Assembly: GCA_964551015.1 (NCBI GenBank)
Contig: CAZKBP010000029.1
Span: 14,667 to 78,666, forward strand
Direction: 5' to 3'
Length of the DNA: 64,000 nt
Source: CAZKBP01 sp964551015
GTDB lineage: Bacteria; Bacteroidota; Bacteroidia; Cytophagales; Microscillaceae
Shown: piece by piece, positions 9,801 through 22,500 of the stretch
How the letters are laid out: each line of letters opens with the position of its first letter
Numbering within the stretch: the first letter of the stretch is position 1
Position numbers and translations under genes: made by a program
The notes under the pieces: model-generated
Database searches by the model: none
What the model was told of the DNA's origin: nothing
The model's input: the letters and a program-made list of their open reading frames with translations, nothing else

Positions 9801-12800
9801 ACTCAGGAGTCGGCCTCGCAGGCCACACGCTCTCTGCTCCTATTGGTAATGGTGGCTTCCAAGTGATTACGGTTAATTTTAACGACTTCACTCCCAACAA
9901 AATCTTTGGTTTCTCTATCGACCAAGACCCCACCAGTGTAGAAGGCTTACCTGCTCCTGGCCCGAGTGATGCGGGAAGTATCTCTGGTCTGGAAATGATC
10001 GGTGCTACCGTCAAGATCACATTTGATAACAATACTACTTATACTGGAAGGTTATATAGCAACGGCAGCGTAGGTGGTTCGGAAGTACTCATCAAAGCCA
10101 ACCCACTGCCTGCACCCAGCATTAGCGTGAATGGCGGCTCACCCGCTACGACAAACCAAGCTAATCAAACGATTCAGGTGAGTGGCGGACAGCCCAATGG
10201 AAAAGTTTCCCTGTTCCGAGTAGAAGCCGCACAATTTGATACAAACCCTCCTAGTATTGATTTTGCTCCTTTTGAAGCCAACAGTGCTATTCAGGTACAA
10301 CGCTTGATGAATATCGATTTGAATGGAAATGGTAGTGCCAGTGTCCCTGTAACGCTGACTGATTCTGACCCTGAGGGGGGCTATAATCATATTCTAGTAG
10401 CACAGCAGGACGGTAATTTCTTTGGGCTGACTTCTAATATTATCATCTTGGAGTACGATCAAAATGCTACACCGCCTACTACCTTTAACCTGAACCTTAG
10501 CACCGACGGTAACGGAACGGCCGCGGTTTCACCGAAAGGCCCTTACACTTCCGCTACCAACATATCGGTGAGCGCGAATCCAAACAATGGTTTCCAATTT
10601 GTAGGTTGGACGAATGGCGTAGGTAGTATGGTAAGTACGGCGAATCCTTATAACTTCACCATTACGCAAAACGCGACTTTAAAAGCGAACTTTGCGCCCA
10701 TCCAGCAACCAGGTGACTTGGCTGTAACTAGCTTCACGTTGGTCAATGCTGATAATAACCAAGATCTACTCACGATCAACGACGGGACGGTGATTAATCT
10801 AAATGATTTGCCCACTCAGAATCTCAATATCCGCACGAATGCCTCTGGCTCGCCGAGCTTCGTAGGAACCACGCTGACTGGTCCTGTCAATCAGAACCGT
10901 ACGGAAGGAACTGCTCCTTTCTCATTATTTGGTGATCTGAATGGAAATTATGTAGCTGCCCAACTCCCCGCTGGAAATTATACACTTACGGGTACACCTG
11001 CTAAAAACGGGGTAGAAGGAACCAGCCTGACAGTCAACTTCAGCATCGTGGATCAGAGTGCTCCGGTTACTTACAGCTTAAATCTAAGCACAGATGGTAA
11101 TGGTAGCGCCTCAGCTTCCCCAGCTTCTGGGCCTTATGCTGCTGGCACTTCACTAACCCTAACCGCCAATCCGAATCAAGGCTTCGTATTTGATAGCTGG
11201 ACAAATGGAAGTGGTAATACGGTAAGTACAGCCAATCCTTACACTTTCAACATTAACCAAAATACAACCCTGCAAGCGAATTTTGTGCCTACCCAGCAAC
11301 CAGGTGATTTGGCCGTAACAAGCTTTACCTTGATCAATGCTGATAACAATCAAGATTTGCTTACCATCAATGATGGTGCGGTGATTAACCTAGCTGAGTT
11401 GCCTACCGAGAACTTTAACATCCGTACGAATGCTTCTGGCTCACCAAGCTACGTAGGGGCAACTTTGACTGGTCCCGTGAATCAGAGTCGTACCGAGGGT
11501 TCAGCACCTTTCGCTTTGTTTGGCGACGTAGGTGGAGATTATCTAGGGGCTCAACTGCTCGTGGGGAATTACACGCTTTCAGGTACACCTTCCAAAAATG
11601 GAGTAGAAGGAGCAAGCCTGACCGTTAATTTTAGTATCGTGAATCAGAGTACACCAGTTCTAGCCGTAGAGCAGATCCTTTTGATTAATGCAGATACTGA
11701 TCAGACGGTGGGAGTGATTCAAAATGGCTCTAACTTCAATATTCCTAACCTAGGTGTTACCAATCTAACCCTAGTGGCTACTACCAATCCTAGCATCGTA
11801 GGAAGTGTACAACTGCAACTGAGTGGTGCAGTAAATGAATTCCGCAATGAAAATTTAGCTCCTTACTCGCTGTACGGGGATAACGGATCTACCAACTACG
11901 ACGGAACGCCTCTAACCGCGGGTGATTACACCATCACGGCCACGGCTTTTACTGAAAAATCTGGTGCAGGGAATGCCTCAGCTCCGCTTACATTTAATTT
12001 TAGCTTGAACAGAGCCAACAATAATGGTCCAGCCGTAACGAGCATCCTACTGATTGATGCAGACGCGGATGTAGTATTGGCTACCTTACAAGAAGGTGCT
12101 GAAATTAGTGTGAAAGATTTAGGAAGTGTGAATCTTGGTATTCAGGCCATAACGAATCCGACTACGGTAGGAAGCGTACAGATGCAATTAAGCGGTGCGG
12201 CTAGTGTATTCCGTAACGAAAATCTAGCACCTTACTCTATCTATGGCGATGCTGGCCCTGGTTCTAGCAACTTCGATGGAGCACTTTTAGGGGCAGGAGA
12301 TTACACGATCAGTGCAACGGCCTTTACCGGAAAATCTGGCGCTGGTGAGGCAGGAGCCACCAATACCATCAACTTTACTTTGAAAGATGCAGAGGCGACT
12401 GGTCCAGTGGTTACAGAGATTCGTCTGATTAATGCAGATACTGACCAAATGATTAGCACCATCCAAGAAGGAGCCAATATCAACGTAGCTGGCCTAGGTA
12501 CCACCAATTTGGCCATCCAAGCCGTAACGAATCCGGCTACGGTGGGAAGTGTGCAAATGGAGTTAAGTGGCGCAGCGAGCGTTTTCCGTAATGAGAATTT
12601 GGGACCCTACTCTCTGTATGGAGATGCTGGCCCCAACTCAACTGACTTTGACGGAGCACCACTAGAAGCTGGCAATTACACCATCACGGCTACGGCCTAC
12701 AGTGAGAGATTTGGAGCTGGTGAATTTGGTCCCGACCTGACGCTTAACTTTACCCTAAGCGGTGTAGCGGCCAAGAGTGCTACCCCAGTCGTAGCAGAAG

Positions 12801-13102
12801 AGCAGGCAGTAGAAGAACCTACCCTGATTCCAAGTCTGGCCATAGAAAGCGTGTATCCAAATCCGATTCAAGGAGATCAAGTAACCGTAGAACTCAAGGC
12901 TGGTATTCAAGGAAATATCACCTACTACATCCTTGATACAAAGGGATATATCCTGAGCCAAGGCAACATTGAAAATGCCAATACGATTTCTAAATTTAAG
13001 GTAGATCTAGCTGATCTTGATCTGAAAGAGGGAGCTTATTACCTGAGAATCCAGAGTGAAGGACAATCTGCGAAGACCCACAGATTGCTGAACGATCAAT
13101 AA
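6893..13102 (+). CDS. Giant T9SS-secreted protein with sugar-dehydrogenase-like propeller and repeats
   Basis: The protein has about 2069 aa from the ATG at 6893; a TTG at 6860 is in frame, but only the ATG puts a normal signal peptide (cleavage near VSA-Q41/42) at the N-terminus. Residues about 43-560 resemble the PQQ/glucose-sorbosone dehydrogenase beta-propeller. About 582-637 is a run of D-x-D-x-D-G calcium-binding repeats (thrombospondin-3 type). Two InlB-B-like repeats lie near 1198-1267 and 1393-1465. Five copies of a repeat of about 115 aa, with the core NADxDQ...GSVQ...NENLAPYSLYGD, fill 1273-1957. The end (1983-2069) is a type A T9SS sorting domain containing YPNP and ending in YYLRI. 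It is presumably exported and surface-anchored or released. Catalytic activity of the propeller cannot be judged. The next giant gene shares several modules. Confidence 0.85.
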   Translation: MFFYLPFNLNEKYPIWEKLSRPLLMLLWLWAWVFISFQVSAQTIAFDESDLKGESSNNPTSLQFGPDSRLYVAQQDGTIYVYTIQRNGPKDYQVIDTETINIIKNQIPNHNDDGASNATKIRQITGILVEGTASKPVLYVSSSDWRIAIGNDSNLDTNSGIISRLTWKGNGVNDPNGFWEKIDLVRGLPRCEENHSTNGMVLDKTTNTLYVMSGGHTNKGAPGKLLAAIPEYALSAALLSVDMNVIDNLPVYTDPRTNTKYVYDLPTLDDPTRPNISKGHPAFPYPAGHPMHNESIDLHDPFGGNDGLNQARLVKNGPVQIYSPGYRNAYDIVLTESGKLYTFDNGPNANWGGTPLLFDANGNPKGTGPWQNGDKASNELNETNSADYGDGLHYITGKGYYGGHPNPTRANPLEAGLYIYGKPKGYWELTDTYDFVTDFPELPVPADMANPIEGHYQPPIVGPGGNAAMAIINSSTNGMDEYTASNFNGAMKGQLLAASYNGNVHRFKLNAAGTAVVEHVVEFDNIGVETLDVTSQGDNDIFPGTVWIANYGDDRIIVAEPKDGGSTGACPGPGQTGYQANADSDGDGYTNQDEIQNGTNHCSGGSKPTDFDGDFVSDLLDEDDDNDGIPDLVDAFAHDASNGLSTNLPIDYPFTNSNPGTGFFGLGFTGLMANGTTDYLDMYDVENLAAGGAGGKFTIEKVPTGDTYGKNNSQKYAFQFGVNVDQSTAPFTVHSSLDPPFFWVDGNPSNPKNFQNWGIYIGKGDQDNFFKVVFIANNGLGGIEVMLEQNGNPVGKTYGPDVVGNLLNASAVDIFISVNPAQSTAQPYISIDGGSTKVAVGSPVQIPASWLSANDNQGLAVGVISTSIVSQKPFTATWDFIEVKPDQPQQVESTTAKALVEVSRGAGQKNNINASTFNPNAFVITNQSPDGHKITKVEIDARTAWLPNVAFDPDGTAGDPVGKGFDPNFDSGVGLAGHTLSAPIGNGGFQVITVNFNDFTPNKIFGFSIDQDPTSVEGLPAPGPSDAGSISGLEMIGATVKITFDNNTTYTGRLYSNGSVGGSEVLIKANPLPAPSISVNGGSPATTNQANQTIQVSGGQPNGKVSLFRVEAAQFDTNPPSIDFAPFEANSAIQVQRLMNIDLNGNGSASVPVTLTDSDPEGGYNHILVAQQDGNFFGLTSNIIILEYDQNATPPTTFNLNLSTDGNGTAAVSPKGPYTSATNISVSANPNNGFQFVGWTNGVGSMVSTANPYNFTITQNATLKANFAPIQQPGDLAVTSFTLVNADNNQDLLTINDGTVINLNDLPTQNLNIRTNASGSPSFVGTTLTGPVNQNRTEGTAPFSLFGDLNGNYVAAQLPAGNYTLTGTPAKNGVEGTSLTVNFSIVDQSAPVTYSLNLSTDGNGSASASPASGPYAAGTSLTLTANPNQGFVFDSWTNGSGNTVSTANPYTFNINQNTTLQANFVPTQQPGDLAVTSFTLINADNNQDLLTINDGAVINLAELPTENFNIRTNASGSPSYVGATLTGPVNQSRTEGSAPFALFGDVGGDYLGAQLLVGNYTLSGTPSKNGVEGASLTVNFSIVNQSTPVLAVEQILLINADTDQTVGVIQNGSNFNIPNLGVTNLTLVATTNPSIVGSVQLQLSGAVNEFRNENLAPYSLYGDNGSTNYDGTPLTAGDYTITATAFTEKSGAGNASAPLTFNFSLNRANNNGPAVTSILLIDADADVVLATLQEGAEISVKDLGSVNLGIQAITNPTTVGSVQMQLSGAASVFRNENLAPYSIYGDAGPGSSNFDGALLGAGDYTISATAFTGKSGAGEAGATNTINFTLKDAEATGPVVTEIRLINADTDQMISTIQEGANINVAGLGTTNLAIQAVTNPATVGSVQMELSGAASVFRNENLGPYSLYGDAGPNSTDFDGAPLEAGNYTITATAYSERFGAGEFGPDLTLNFTLSGVAAKSATPVVAEEQAVEEPTLIPSLAIESVYPNPIQGDQVTVELKAGIQGNITYYILDTKGYILSQGNIENANTISKFKVDLADLDLKEGAYYLRIQSEGQSAKTHRLLNDQ

Positions 13103-13125
13103 TGGAACTCAAGTTTCAAAATGGG

Positions 13126-13154
13126 AAAGCCCGGCCTTGGTCGGGCTTTTTTTT
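13126..13154 (+). terminator. Intrinsic terminator of the first giant gene
   Basis: AAAGCCCG (13126-13133) pairs with CGGGCTTT (13142-13149), followed by more Ts, 24 nt after the stop codon. A classic Rho-independent terminator. Confidence 0.9.
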
Positions 13155-13570
13155 ATGGATATGAATGGACAAATTTTCAAATCTAATCGCCTTATACTGC
13201 CTCTAAGGCCACATTTGCGTAGCGCAAAAATGAATTCCCACAGGCTTTCTTACATTTGGTACAGATATCGCATTTATGTGATCGGAAATTTATATACAGC
13301 AAGATTCTAGTAAAATAAATGCTATCAGCTATTTACCTAGAATAAGATTTAAAGATATCAGCTAAGGGAAAACAAACTTCACCTATCCTTCTGACCAGAT
13401 ACATCTCATCTCAACTAGGCCGTACAAATGGTTCGGCCTGACTAGCAAATCAAGTACAACTATTTTAACAAAAAGGCATCAGAATATTGGAAAAATTTCA
13501 GGAAACACTCCTAAAGCCGATGTTTTGAGCACCAAATCAACAATTAAAATCTTTTTTAAACACAAAAGTA
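13155..13570. other. 416-bp intergenic region between the two giant genes
   Basis: No gene is supported. It contains TACATTTG at 13251-13258, a perfect -7 box in the same TCTTACATTTG context seen upstream of the first giant gene, but without a TTG at normal spacing. Hairpins: TTTGCG/CGCAAA (13214-13228) and AGGCCG/CGGCCT (13417-13439). Any transcript from 13258 would have a leader of about 300 nt. Confidence 0.5.
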
Positions 13571-16500
13571 ATGAGAATCAATTATCAAAAAATCAGCCCT
13601 GGACTTCTTTGCTTGGCTTTATTGATTGCATTTTTTTCATTACCTCCTCACAAACTGTTAGCCCAAGATAGCACAGCTTGTTCGTTCCAGGTGAATCTGG
13701 ATATTACGAATGCAGCCGTGTGTGAAGGCACGGGAAGTATCGCTTTTGAGATCACGGGGGGAGATGGAAGCAATGTGATTGAAGTTCGAGACAAACAGAC
13801 CAACCTAGTTCAAACCGATTTAGAAGCACTCTCCCCAGGAGAGTATCTCTATGTAGTAACTGAAAATGAATGCCAAGAGAGTGGTGAATTTCTGATTGAA
13901 GCAGCCACTTCTCCTGAAATATCTATTGAAGCCCCCGCCGAAATTACCTGCACGAACCCTACGGTCGTTTTGACAGGTAATTCGCCAGTAAGTGGGTTAG
14001 ATTACACATGGACGACACCTGACGGTACCATTGAGTCAGGAAGCAAAACTGCAAACGTTACGGTAAGTGCCGCTGGTACTTATACCTTGACCGTTACTGA
14101 CCCCAGTACCGGATGTACGAATAGTGCCAGCGTGCTTGTAAACGCAAATGAGCAAATTCCCGATGTGGGAATTAGAAGAAACAGAAGAATTACTTGTTCT
14201 CGCTTAGAGAATACCATGATCGGCTCCTCCTCGGTGAATGGAGTTGTTTATGCATGGACAACCGAAGACGGTACGATTGTATCCGGAGCCGACCAAGCCG
14301 AAGTTACCGTAAGTGCGGGCGGAACCTATATCTTGACCGTTACCGATCCTCTGACTGGTTGCTCTAATAGTGATACAGCACTCGTCAAAGAAAATAAGAC
14401 AGAGCCCAATGCTTTTATCGAGACCATCGGAGAATTGAATTGTAGCAGTGCTACCTTGGAGTTGAGCGGAAGCTCTAACAGCAACAAAGTGAGTTATATC
14501 TGGTCAACGCAGGATGGCGTAATTATGACTGACCCCAATCAAGCCGTCATTACAGTGAGTGCCGCGGGTACTTACACCCTGACCGTGATTCATAATAATA
14601 CAGGTTGTTCGGGAGTAGAAGATGTAGTGATTGAAGACAAAAGCACTAGCCCTCCCACGGTTGCGATCAATTTTGATGGAGCCTTGGATTGCAGCAACCC
14701 CAGTCTTATGCTAAATGGAAGCTCTGACAATCCTGATGTAACCTACGCGTGGAGCACTCTGAATGGTTCTTTTGCTTCTGCAACCGACTCGGTTAATGTG
14801 GAAGTTTCCAAAGCTGGCACTTACATTTTAACCGTTACTGACACAATTTCTGGATGTAGTGCGAGCGATACCGCCATGGTTACGGCCTCCAGTTCGTCTC
14901 CTAATATTGCGATTGTGCCACCTGCTTCTATCACTTGCAACAATCCCTTGGTAGATGTACAAGGTGCTTCCACTACTCCTGGTGTAACTTACGCTTGGAC
15001 CACGATCGATGGACAAATGGTAGCAGGTGAAAATTCATCTCTACTTACAGTAAATAAAGGAGGCGTTTATACGCTAACCGTTACTGACCCCAATACCGGA
15101 TGTACCGCCAGCCTAAGCGTGGCTGTAAGCGAAGCCAGTGCACCCAACGTAAGCATTGCTCCTGTGGAGGATTTAAGCTGTGAGCAACCCACTACTACCC
15201 TGAGTGGTGCTTCTACCACCCCCGGAGTCAATTTCAGTTGGTCTACCGCAGATGGACAGATTGTTTCTGGGAAAAATAGTGCTACTGCCGTTGTAAACCA
15301 AGCAGGAACTTACATTTTAACGGTCAATGAGCCTAATACAGGATGCGCAGCTGTGGATACCGTAGTGGTAAATGCCGCTACAGATTTGCCAAGCCTGAGC
15401 ATCAACGATCCAGACACCATTAGTTGCGATCTACCTACGGTTACGCTAAGTGCCCTTGTAGACATAGAAGAAGTAACCTACAACTGGACCGCGATTGCTG
15501 GTAATATTGACGCCGGAGCCAATACAGCCAATGCCCAAGTAAGTGAGGCTGGTACTTATGTATTGACAGTTACCAACAACAATACAGGATGCGTCGTGAG
15601 CGATACCGCCGTAGTGCTAGGTGATAAAACGTTACCTGAGGTGAGCATTGCCACGCCACTTACTATTACTTGTGATAACCCCAGTGTTGATCTAACGGGT
15701 AGCACTTCTTTGGAAGGCGCACTTTTTAGCTGGACTACCCCCGATGGTAATATCGAGACAGGTGCTGACCAAAGCATTGCCACAGTAAACATGGCCGGAA
15801 CTTATATACTAACCGTAATCAATCCAATGACTGGCTGTGCGGATACGGCTCAAGTCCTAGTTAGCGGATCAAGCATAGCTACTGAGGTTACCTTAGGAAC
15901 ACCCGAAGCCATCACTTGCGATAATCCTCAGGTAAGTCTATCTGTAACTTCATCTTCACCCGAAGGTTTGACTTTCCAATGGTCTACGCAAGACGGTGTC
16001 ATTGTATCTGGCGCAGAAACTACCGAAGCCATCGTGAGCGCGGCGGGTACTTATACCTTAACAGCTACCAATCCGAATACAGGATGTGAAATTGTAGAAA
16101 CAGTTGAGGTTTTATCAGATGCGCAACTACCCAATATCGCCATTCAAAATCCTGGGGTGATTACTTGTGCTAATCCTGAAATTAGCTTAGTGGGTTCTTC
16201 TACCGATAGCACCGCTACTTTTGCTTGGACTACTACAAACGGAAATATTACTTCCGATCCTAACGCTGCTAACATCACAGTAGATGCGGCTGGTTCTTAT
16301 ACGTTGACCGTTACAAATCCTTTTACAGGATGTACTTCTAGCAAAAGCGTGAGTGTTACTAACTCCTTTCTTTTGCCAAGCATTACCATCAACGAAGCCG
16401 ATACGATTACTTGTGCTCAGCCCGAAATCACGCTACAAGCCAATGTAGAAGGAGAAGGCTGGACTTATCTATGGACCACTGATGGCGGAAATATTCTAAG

Positions 16501-19500
16501 CGGTATCAATACCATTAGCCCCGAAGTAAATGCTGCTGGCATCTATCTCTTGACGGCCATCAATCCACAAACTGGATGTTCTGCCGTGGCCGAAGTAGAA
16601 GTAGTAGCTTACACTGAATTACCTACTTTATCCTTAGCCTCTTCTGGTGCCATCACCTGCGCTACGCCTTCTGTACAATTGGAAGGAACGACTAATGGTA
16701 CAGACCTAGTCTACGCGTGGACGAGTGAAGATGGCCTCATCAGTCAAGGAGCCGATGCGGCCGTTGCCACTGTGGCAGCGGGCGGTACTTACACTTTGAC
16801 AGTTACCAATCCAGCTACGGGATGCGCCACGAGCGAGAGTATCCTAGTGGATTCTTACACCGGTGTAGACCTAAGCGTAACTAGTTCAGGCGTAATTACT
16901 TGTGATAATCCAATGGTGACCCTTACGGGAACAACTTCCGTATCTGGTTTAGTCTATATCTGGACTACCAACGGCGGAGTGATCGAGGAAGGGTCAAACA
17001 GCCCAGTCGCCACCGTAAGAGCAGGCGGGATTTACACATTGACCGCGATTGACCCTCTAACAGGATGCTCTACGAGTAAGAGTGTAACCGTAGACGAATT
17101 CAACGATCTACCCAACATTGCCATTGCGGAGCCTCAAAAAATCTCTTGTATCAATACGACGGTACAATTGCTTGGTTCTTCTTCTGATGAGAATGTGATT
17201 TTTGAGTGGACTACTACGGATGGATCTATTAGCTCTGATGCGAATCAAGCTTCTATCACTGTTTCACAAGGAGGAGTTTATGTCCTAACGGTTACTAATA
17301 CCAACACTGGATGTACGGCAAGCCGAAGTGTAGAAGTAGAAGGTCTCAAACAAATCGACCTCACCCTGAGCAAATCAAGTGATATTACTTGTGAATTCAC
17401 CAGTGCAACGCTGTTGGCCAATACTGAACTAGAAGGTTTGGTCTACTCTTGGTCTACTTCTAAGGGTCAGATTGATTCCAACCCAGAAGATTCTACCATC
17501 ACGGTCAGCCTTCCTGGTACTTATACCTTGACTGTGATTGATCCTGTAAGTAGTTGTAATCTTACCAAAACTATCCAGGTTTTAGATTTCACACAGAAAC
17601 CTCAAGCCAGTATCGCTGCTCCTGATACCCTTACTTGCGCGGTTACTAGCATAGCACTATTAGGTTCTAGTGATATTCAGGATGCCGTTTACAACTGGAC
17701 AACCACGGATGGAAATATCCTATCTAATGCTGATACGGCCACCGTTACTGTTGATGCCGCTGGTACTTATATTTTAGAAGTTACGAATCCTAATACTGGA
17801 TGTAGTGATGCTGACACGGTGGAGGTAGTACAGACTTCTGTTGCACCATCTGTGAGCATTACACAATCAGATACAATTACTTGTGAGGTTACTACGGTTG
17901 AATTATTCGCTTTCAGTGATGTAAGCGAAGTTACTTACGCTTGGACTACGGAAGACGGAGTAATTGAAACCGGAGCTAACAATGATACCGTGAGCGTTAG
18001 TGCGGCTGGTCAGTACATTTTAACAGTTACTAGCTTGGCAACTGGATGTGCTGTAAGCGATACCATTAATGTAAACGAAAATAAAACGCTTCCTGAAGTT
18101 AGTTTAGATGCTTTTGATCATGTCAATATCGCTGATACGGCCTTCACGCTTAGCGGAGGACTGCCCTTGGGTGGTACTTACAGTGGAACAGGCGTAAGTG
18201 AAGGCATATTTGATCCGGCCACAGCGGGTGCAGGCACTTTTGAAATAACCTATACCTACACTGGTGAAAATGGCTGTGAAGCTACTGCTGTCCAAACTAT
18301 TACCGTAGAAGGAGTAATCGCTCCGATCCCTGTGGCTTTGATCAACGTAGGCGGTGGTGCTTTTACAGATAGTGAGCAAAAAGAATGGTCAGCCGACCAA
18401 TTTAGCTCAGGAAACTCAGTAGTTACTTCCAAAAGCTTTGATGTAGCGGGTACCCAAGATGATGGACTCTATCTGCCTCACCGCTTTGCTAACTCGGGGG
18501 CACCTTTTAGCTACAATATCCCTGTGAGCGAAGCAGGTTCGTATGTAGTTAGATTACACTTTATGGAGCCTTTCTTCGGAGCTCCCGGAGGAACAGGCAA
18601 CGGGCTAGGCCGACGAATCTTTAATGTGGATATTGAAGGCCAGAACGTACTCAGCAACTTTGATATCGTGGCTGAAGCTGGCGCGGGAGGAGTAGCGCTA
18701 ATCAGAGAATTCAGCGATATTGACGTATCCGATGGCAATATCAATATTGATTTCACCTCAGTGAAAGACAATGCCGTTATTTCGGCCATTGAAATTAGCA
18801 GGCTGGGTATCATTATCCCTCCAGCACCTGCTTTACAGTTTGCCTCGGCTCAGGAAAGCCTTCAATTAGAAGAAAACACCAGCGGTAATATCAATATCTT
18901 ATTAAATACCAATGATAATACCGACCCGGTAATTGCAAACCTGACCGCTACGGACGAAGCTACTAACCAAGTACCTACTTGGCTAAAAGTTGGCGAAGCC
19001 CTACTCGATAGTGTAGATGTCAGTACAGGAACTGCAATTAGCTTTACCTTAGATGCCAACGGGCTTGCTCTTGGCACTTACACGGCTCAAATCAACGCCA
19101 CGGCTGGTGGCTACGAAAGTACCAGCATCCGTGTGGAGCTGACCGTAAATGCTACTAACACGGGTGTAATCACACCTGTGGCACTGATCAACGTAGGCGG
19201 TGGTGCTTACACCGATACCGAGCAAAGAGACTGGTCTGCTGATCAATACACGAGTGGCTCTTCTATCGCTGGTTCTAAGACCTTTGATGTAGCAGGTACA
19301 GAAGATGACGATCTGTATCGCACTTTCCGCTTTGCGAGTTCAGGGGCTGCCTTTGGGTACAATATCCCCGTGGATGGCACTGGCCCTTACACCGTGAAGC
19401 TCCACTTTATGGAATCCTTCTGGGGTGCTCCCGGTGGGACATTGAACGGGCTGAATAAGCGTGTTTTCAACGTAGATATTGAAGGACAAAATGTTCTAAG

Positions 19501-22500
19501 CAACTTTGACATCGTAGCCGAAACCGGTGTAGGTGGAGTCGCTTTGGTGAAGGAGTTTAGTAATATCACCGTACAAGATGGAATCATGAATATTGATCTC
19601 ATTTCTGTAAAAGACAATGCGATCATTTCGGCGATTGAAATTACAACGGGTGGTATACCTCCAGCACCTGCCTTGCAGTTTGCTTCGGCTCAGGAAAGCC
19701 TTCAGTTGGAAGAAAATACCACCGGAAATGTCAGTATCTTATTAAGTACCAATGATAACACCGATCCTGTCAATGCAAGCCTGACCGCTACGGATGAAGC
19801 TACTAACCAAGTACCTACTTGGCTAAGAGTTAACGGAGCCCTACTCGATGGCTTGAATGTAAACACAGGAGATGCGATCAACTTTGCCCTAGATGCCAAC
19901 GGACTCGCTCCCGGCACTTATGCGGCTCAAATCAACGCCACGGCTGGTACTTACGACGCAGCTAGTACCAGAATTGAGCTGACGGTAAGCCAAACTGGAC
20001 AAAACAATGGCCCTGCCATCACTAGTCTGACCCTATACAATGCTGATACCGATCAAGTAATTGCGGTCTTACAAGGTGGCGAGCAAATTGAAGTAGCAGG
20101 ATTAGGCGCAGTGAACCTGACCGTCGTAGCCGCGACCAACCCGTCTACGGTAGGAAGTGTACAACTCAGCCTGAGTGGTGCAGTTAGCCACGTGCAAAAC
20201 GAGAACACGGCTCCTTATGCCCTTTACGGTGATGCGGGTCTTAATTCTACGAATTATGATGGACAAGCTCTAGGAGAAGGTTTCTACGCAATTACGGCAC
20301 AGGCTTTTTCCGAAGGATTCTTGGGTGGAGAAGCTGGTACACCCTTAACTTACAGCTTTGAACTCATCGCACCGAATGTTGAGCCAGGCACTCCTCTAGC
20401 CTTAATCAATGCCGGAGGGAATGCTTACACAGACACGGAGCAAAAAGAATGGTCTGCCGACCAATATTTTGGAGGAAGTTCTCTGACTTCTACTAAAACC
20501 TTTGATGTACAAGGCACACAAGACGATGAGTTGTATTTGAAATATCGCTTTGCCAACAGTGGGGCAGCTTTCAGCTACAATGTCCCCGTGAGTGGAACAG
20601 GGCCTTACCAAGTAAGATTACACTTTATGGAGCCTTTCTTTGGTGCCCCCGGTGGAACAGGCAATGGACTGAACCAACGCCTCTTTAATGTGGATGTTGA
20701 AAACGGACAAGGTAGCCTCAACAACTTTGATATTGTCGCAGAAGCTGGATCAGGTGGGGTAGCCCTAGTGAAAGAATTCAATGACATCAACGTGACTGAC
20801 GGTACATTGAATATCAATTTCACTTCCATCAAAGATAACGCGATTATCTCTGCCATTGAAGTTACTAGCGCTGGCTCGGCCACGGCTGGTTTAGAATTCG
20901 CTGCTCCTTTACGTTCTCTACAATTAGAGCAAGGGAATACGGGTAGCGTAGGAAACTTCCTCAGCACTAACAACAACACAGATCCTCAGACGGCGAGCCT
21001 TAGTGCCGTAGATGACGCCACGGGTCAAGTGCCTACTTGGATTTCTGTGAATAATTCTGCTTTGAACGGAGTTGCTTTTACTACTGGTTCAGAAGTCAGC
21101 TTTGAGCTAAACGCGGCTGGACTCAACGAGGGAACTTACACCGCACACGTTACCGCCTCGGCGGCTGGTTACCAGTCAAGCACTACACAGATCACGCTGA
21201 CCGTGGTAGCACAGGGTCAAGAAAAACCTTTCATCGTGGCTGTTTATGACGGTGGTTCTAATATCATTGAAGACGGAGAGATCAATGTCCCAACTGATAT
21301 TAACCTTTCCACTTTCCAGATTTTCTTCCCTGGCTTAGGTCTGGATCGCCCCACGGTGAATAACAACACGGTGAAATTAGTAAACACGAGCAACGGTGCA
21401 GAAGTACCTGCTAATGTAAACTCAACTGGAGGTGGTGATGCCATTACCATCGTACCCACGGTTCTTTTAGAGCCTAATACCGAATACAATTACACCATCA
21501 GCGATGGCGTACTTGATTTGGATGGCAGAGCTATGATTCCTTTCTCGGTTACCTTTACGACTGGTTCGGGAGCAAGCTCAGGTTCTAATGACCTAACCGG
21601 AGTTTCTTTCACGAAAGTAAATGCCGGCGCTGTACAGCAAGCTTACACAACGCTTTGTATCGGCCCTGATGATAAGCTTTATGCTACTTCTGCGAATGGA
21701 TTTATCTATCGCTACAATATCAAAGTAGATGGTACACTCGAGCTAGACAAAACCATCACCACTTTGAGAGAGCACCGTCGCGGTACACAAGTAGATAATG
21801 ATGATAAAATCCTGATCGGATTTACCTTCTCACCGAATTCTACACCACAGAATCCTGAGGCTTGGATTACTTACTCGGGTGAAGCTACTTTCAGAGATGG
21901 TCCTGCTTGGGATGGTAACATCGCTCGCCTGACCGGAGCTGATTTGCAAAATCTCCAAGATGTAGTCATTAACTTGCCTCGTTCTGTAAAAGACCACCTA
22001 ACAAACAGCGTAGCCTTTGGCCCTGATGGTGATCTTTACATCAGTCAAGCTGGTAACTCAGCTATGGGTAGAGCAGATGTAACTTGGGGCTTACGTCCTG
22101 AGCGACTACTAGCTGCGGCCGTACTTAAATTAGATACTGACAATCTACCTGCTAACTTGCCTATTGATGCGAAAACAGAAGAAGGTGGTAATTATAACCC
22201 ATATGCCGCCGGTGCGCCACTGACGATCTACGCTACGGGTATCCGCAATGCTTACGATCTGGTATGGCACAGCAATGGTGATCTGTATCTGCCCACTAAT
22301 GGTTCTGCCGCCGGAGGTAATTCACCTACTTCTAACCCCAATGATCCTTTGTACGTAGCACCACATCCAGATGCGCCTGCTTACACGGGACCAACCAACA
22401 TTCCGGCTTTGACGAATGTGCAGCCTTCACAGAAAGATTGGTTATTCCGAATAGAACCTGGTAAATATTATGGGCACCCGAACCCACTTCGCAGTGAGTA

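Noticed and set aside
13910..18091. Regularly spaced repeats that could be taken for a CRISPR array or minisatellite
   Set aside because: The period of about 246 bp is in frame, the DNA copies are diverged, and the conservation is at protein level (Cys, Trp, GTYxLTV), so they are Ig-like coding repeats.
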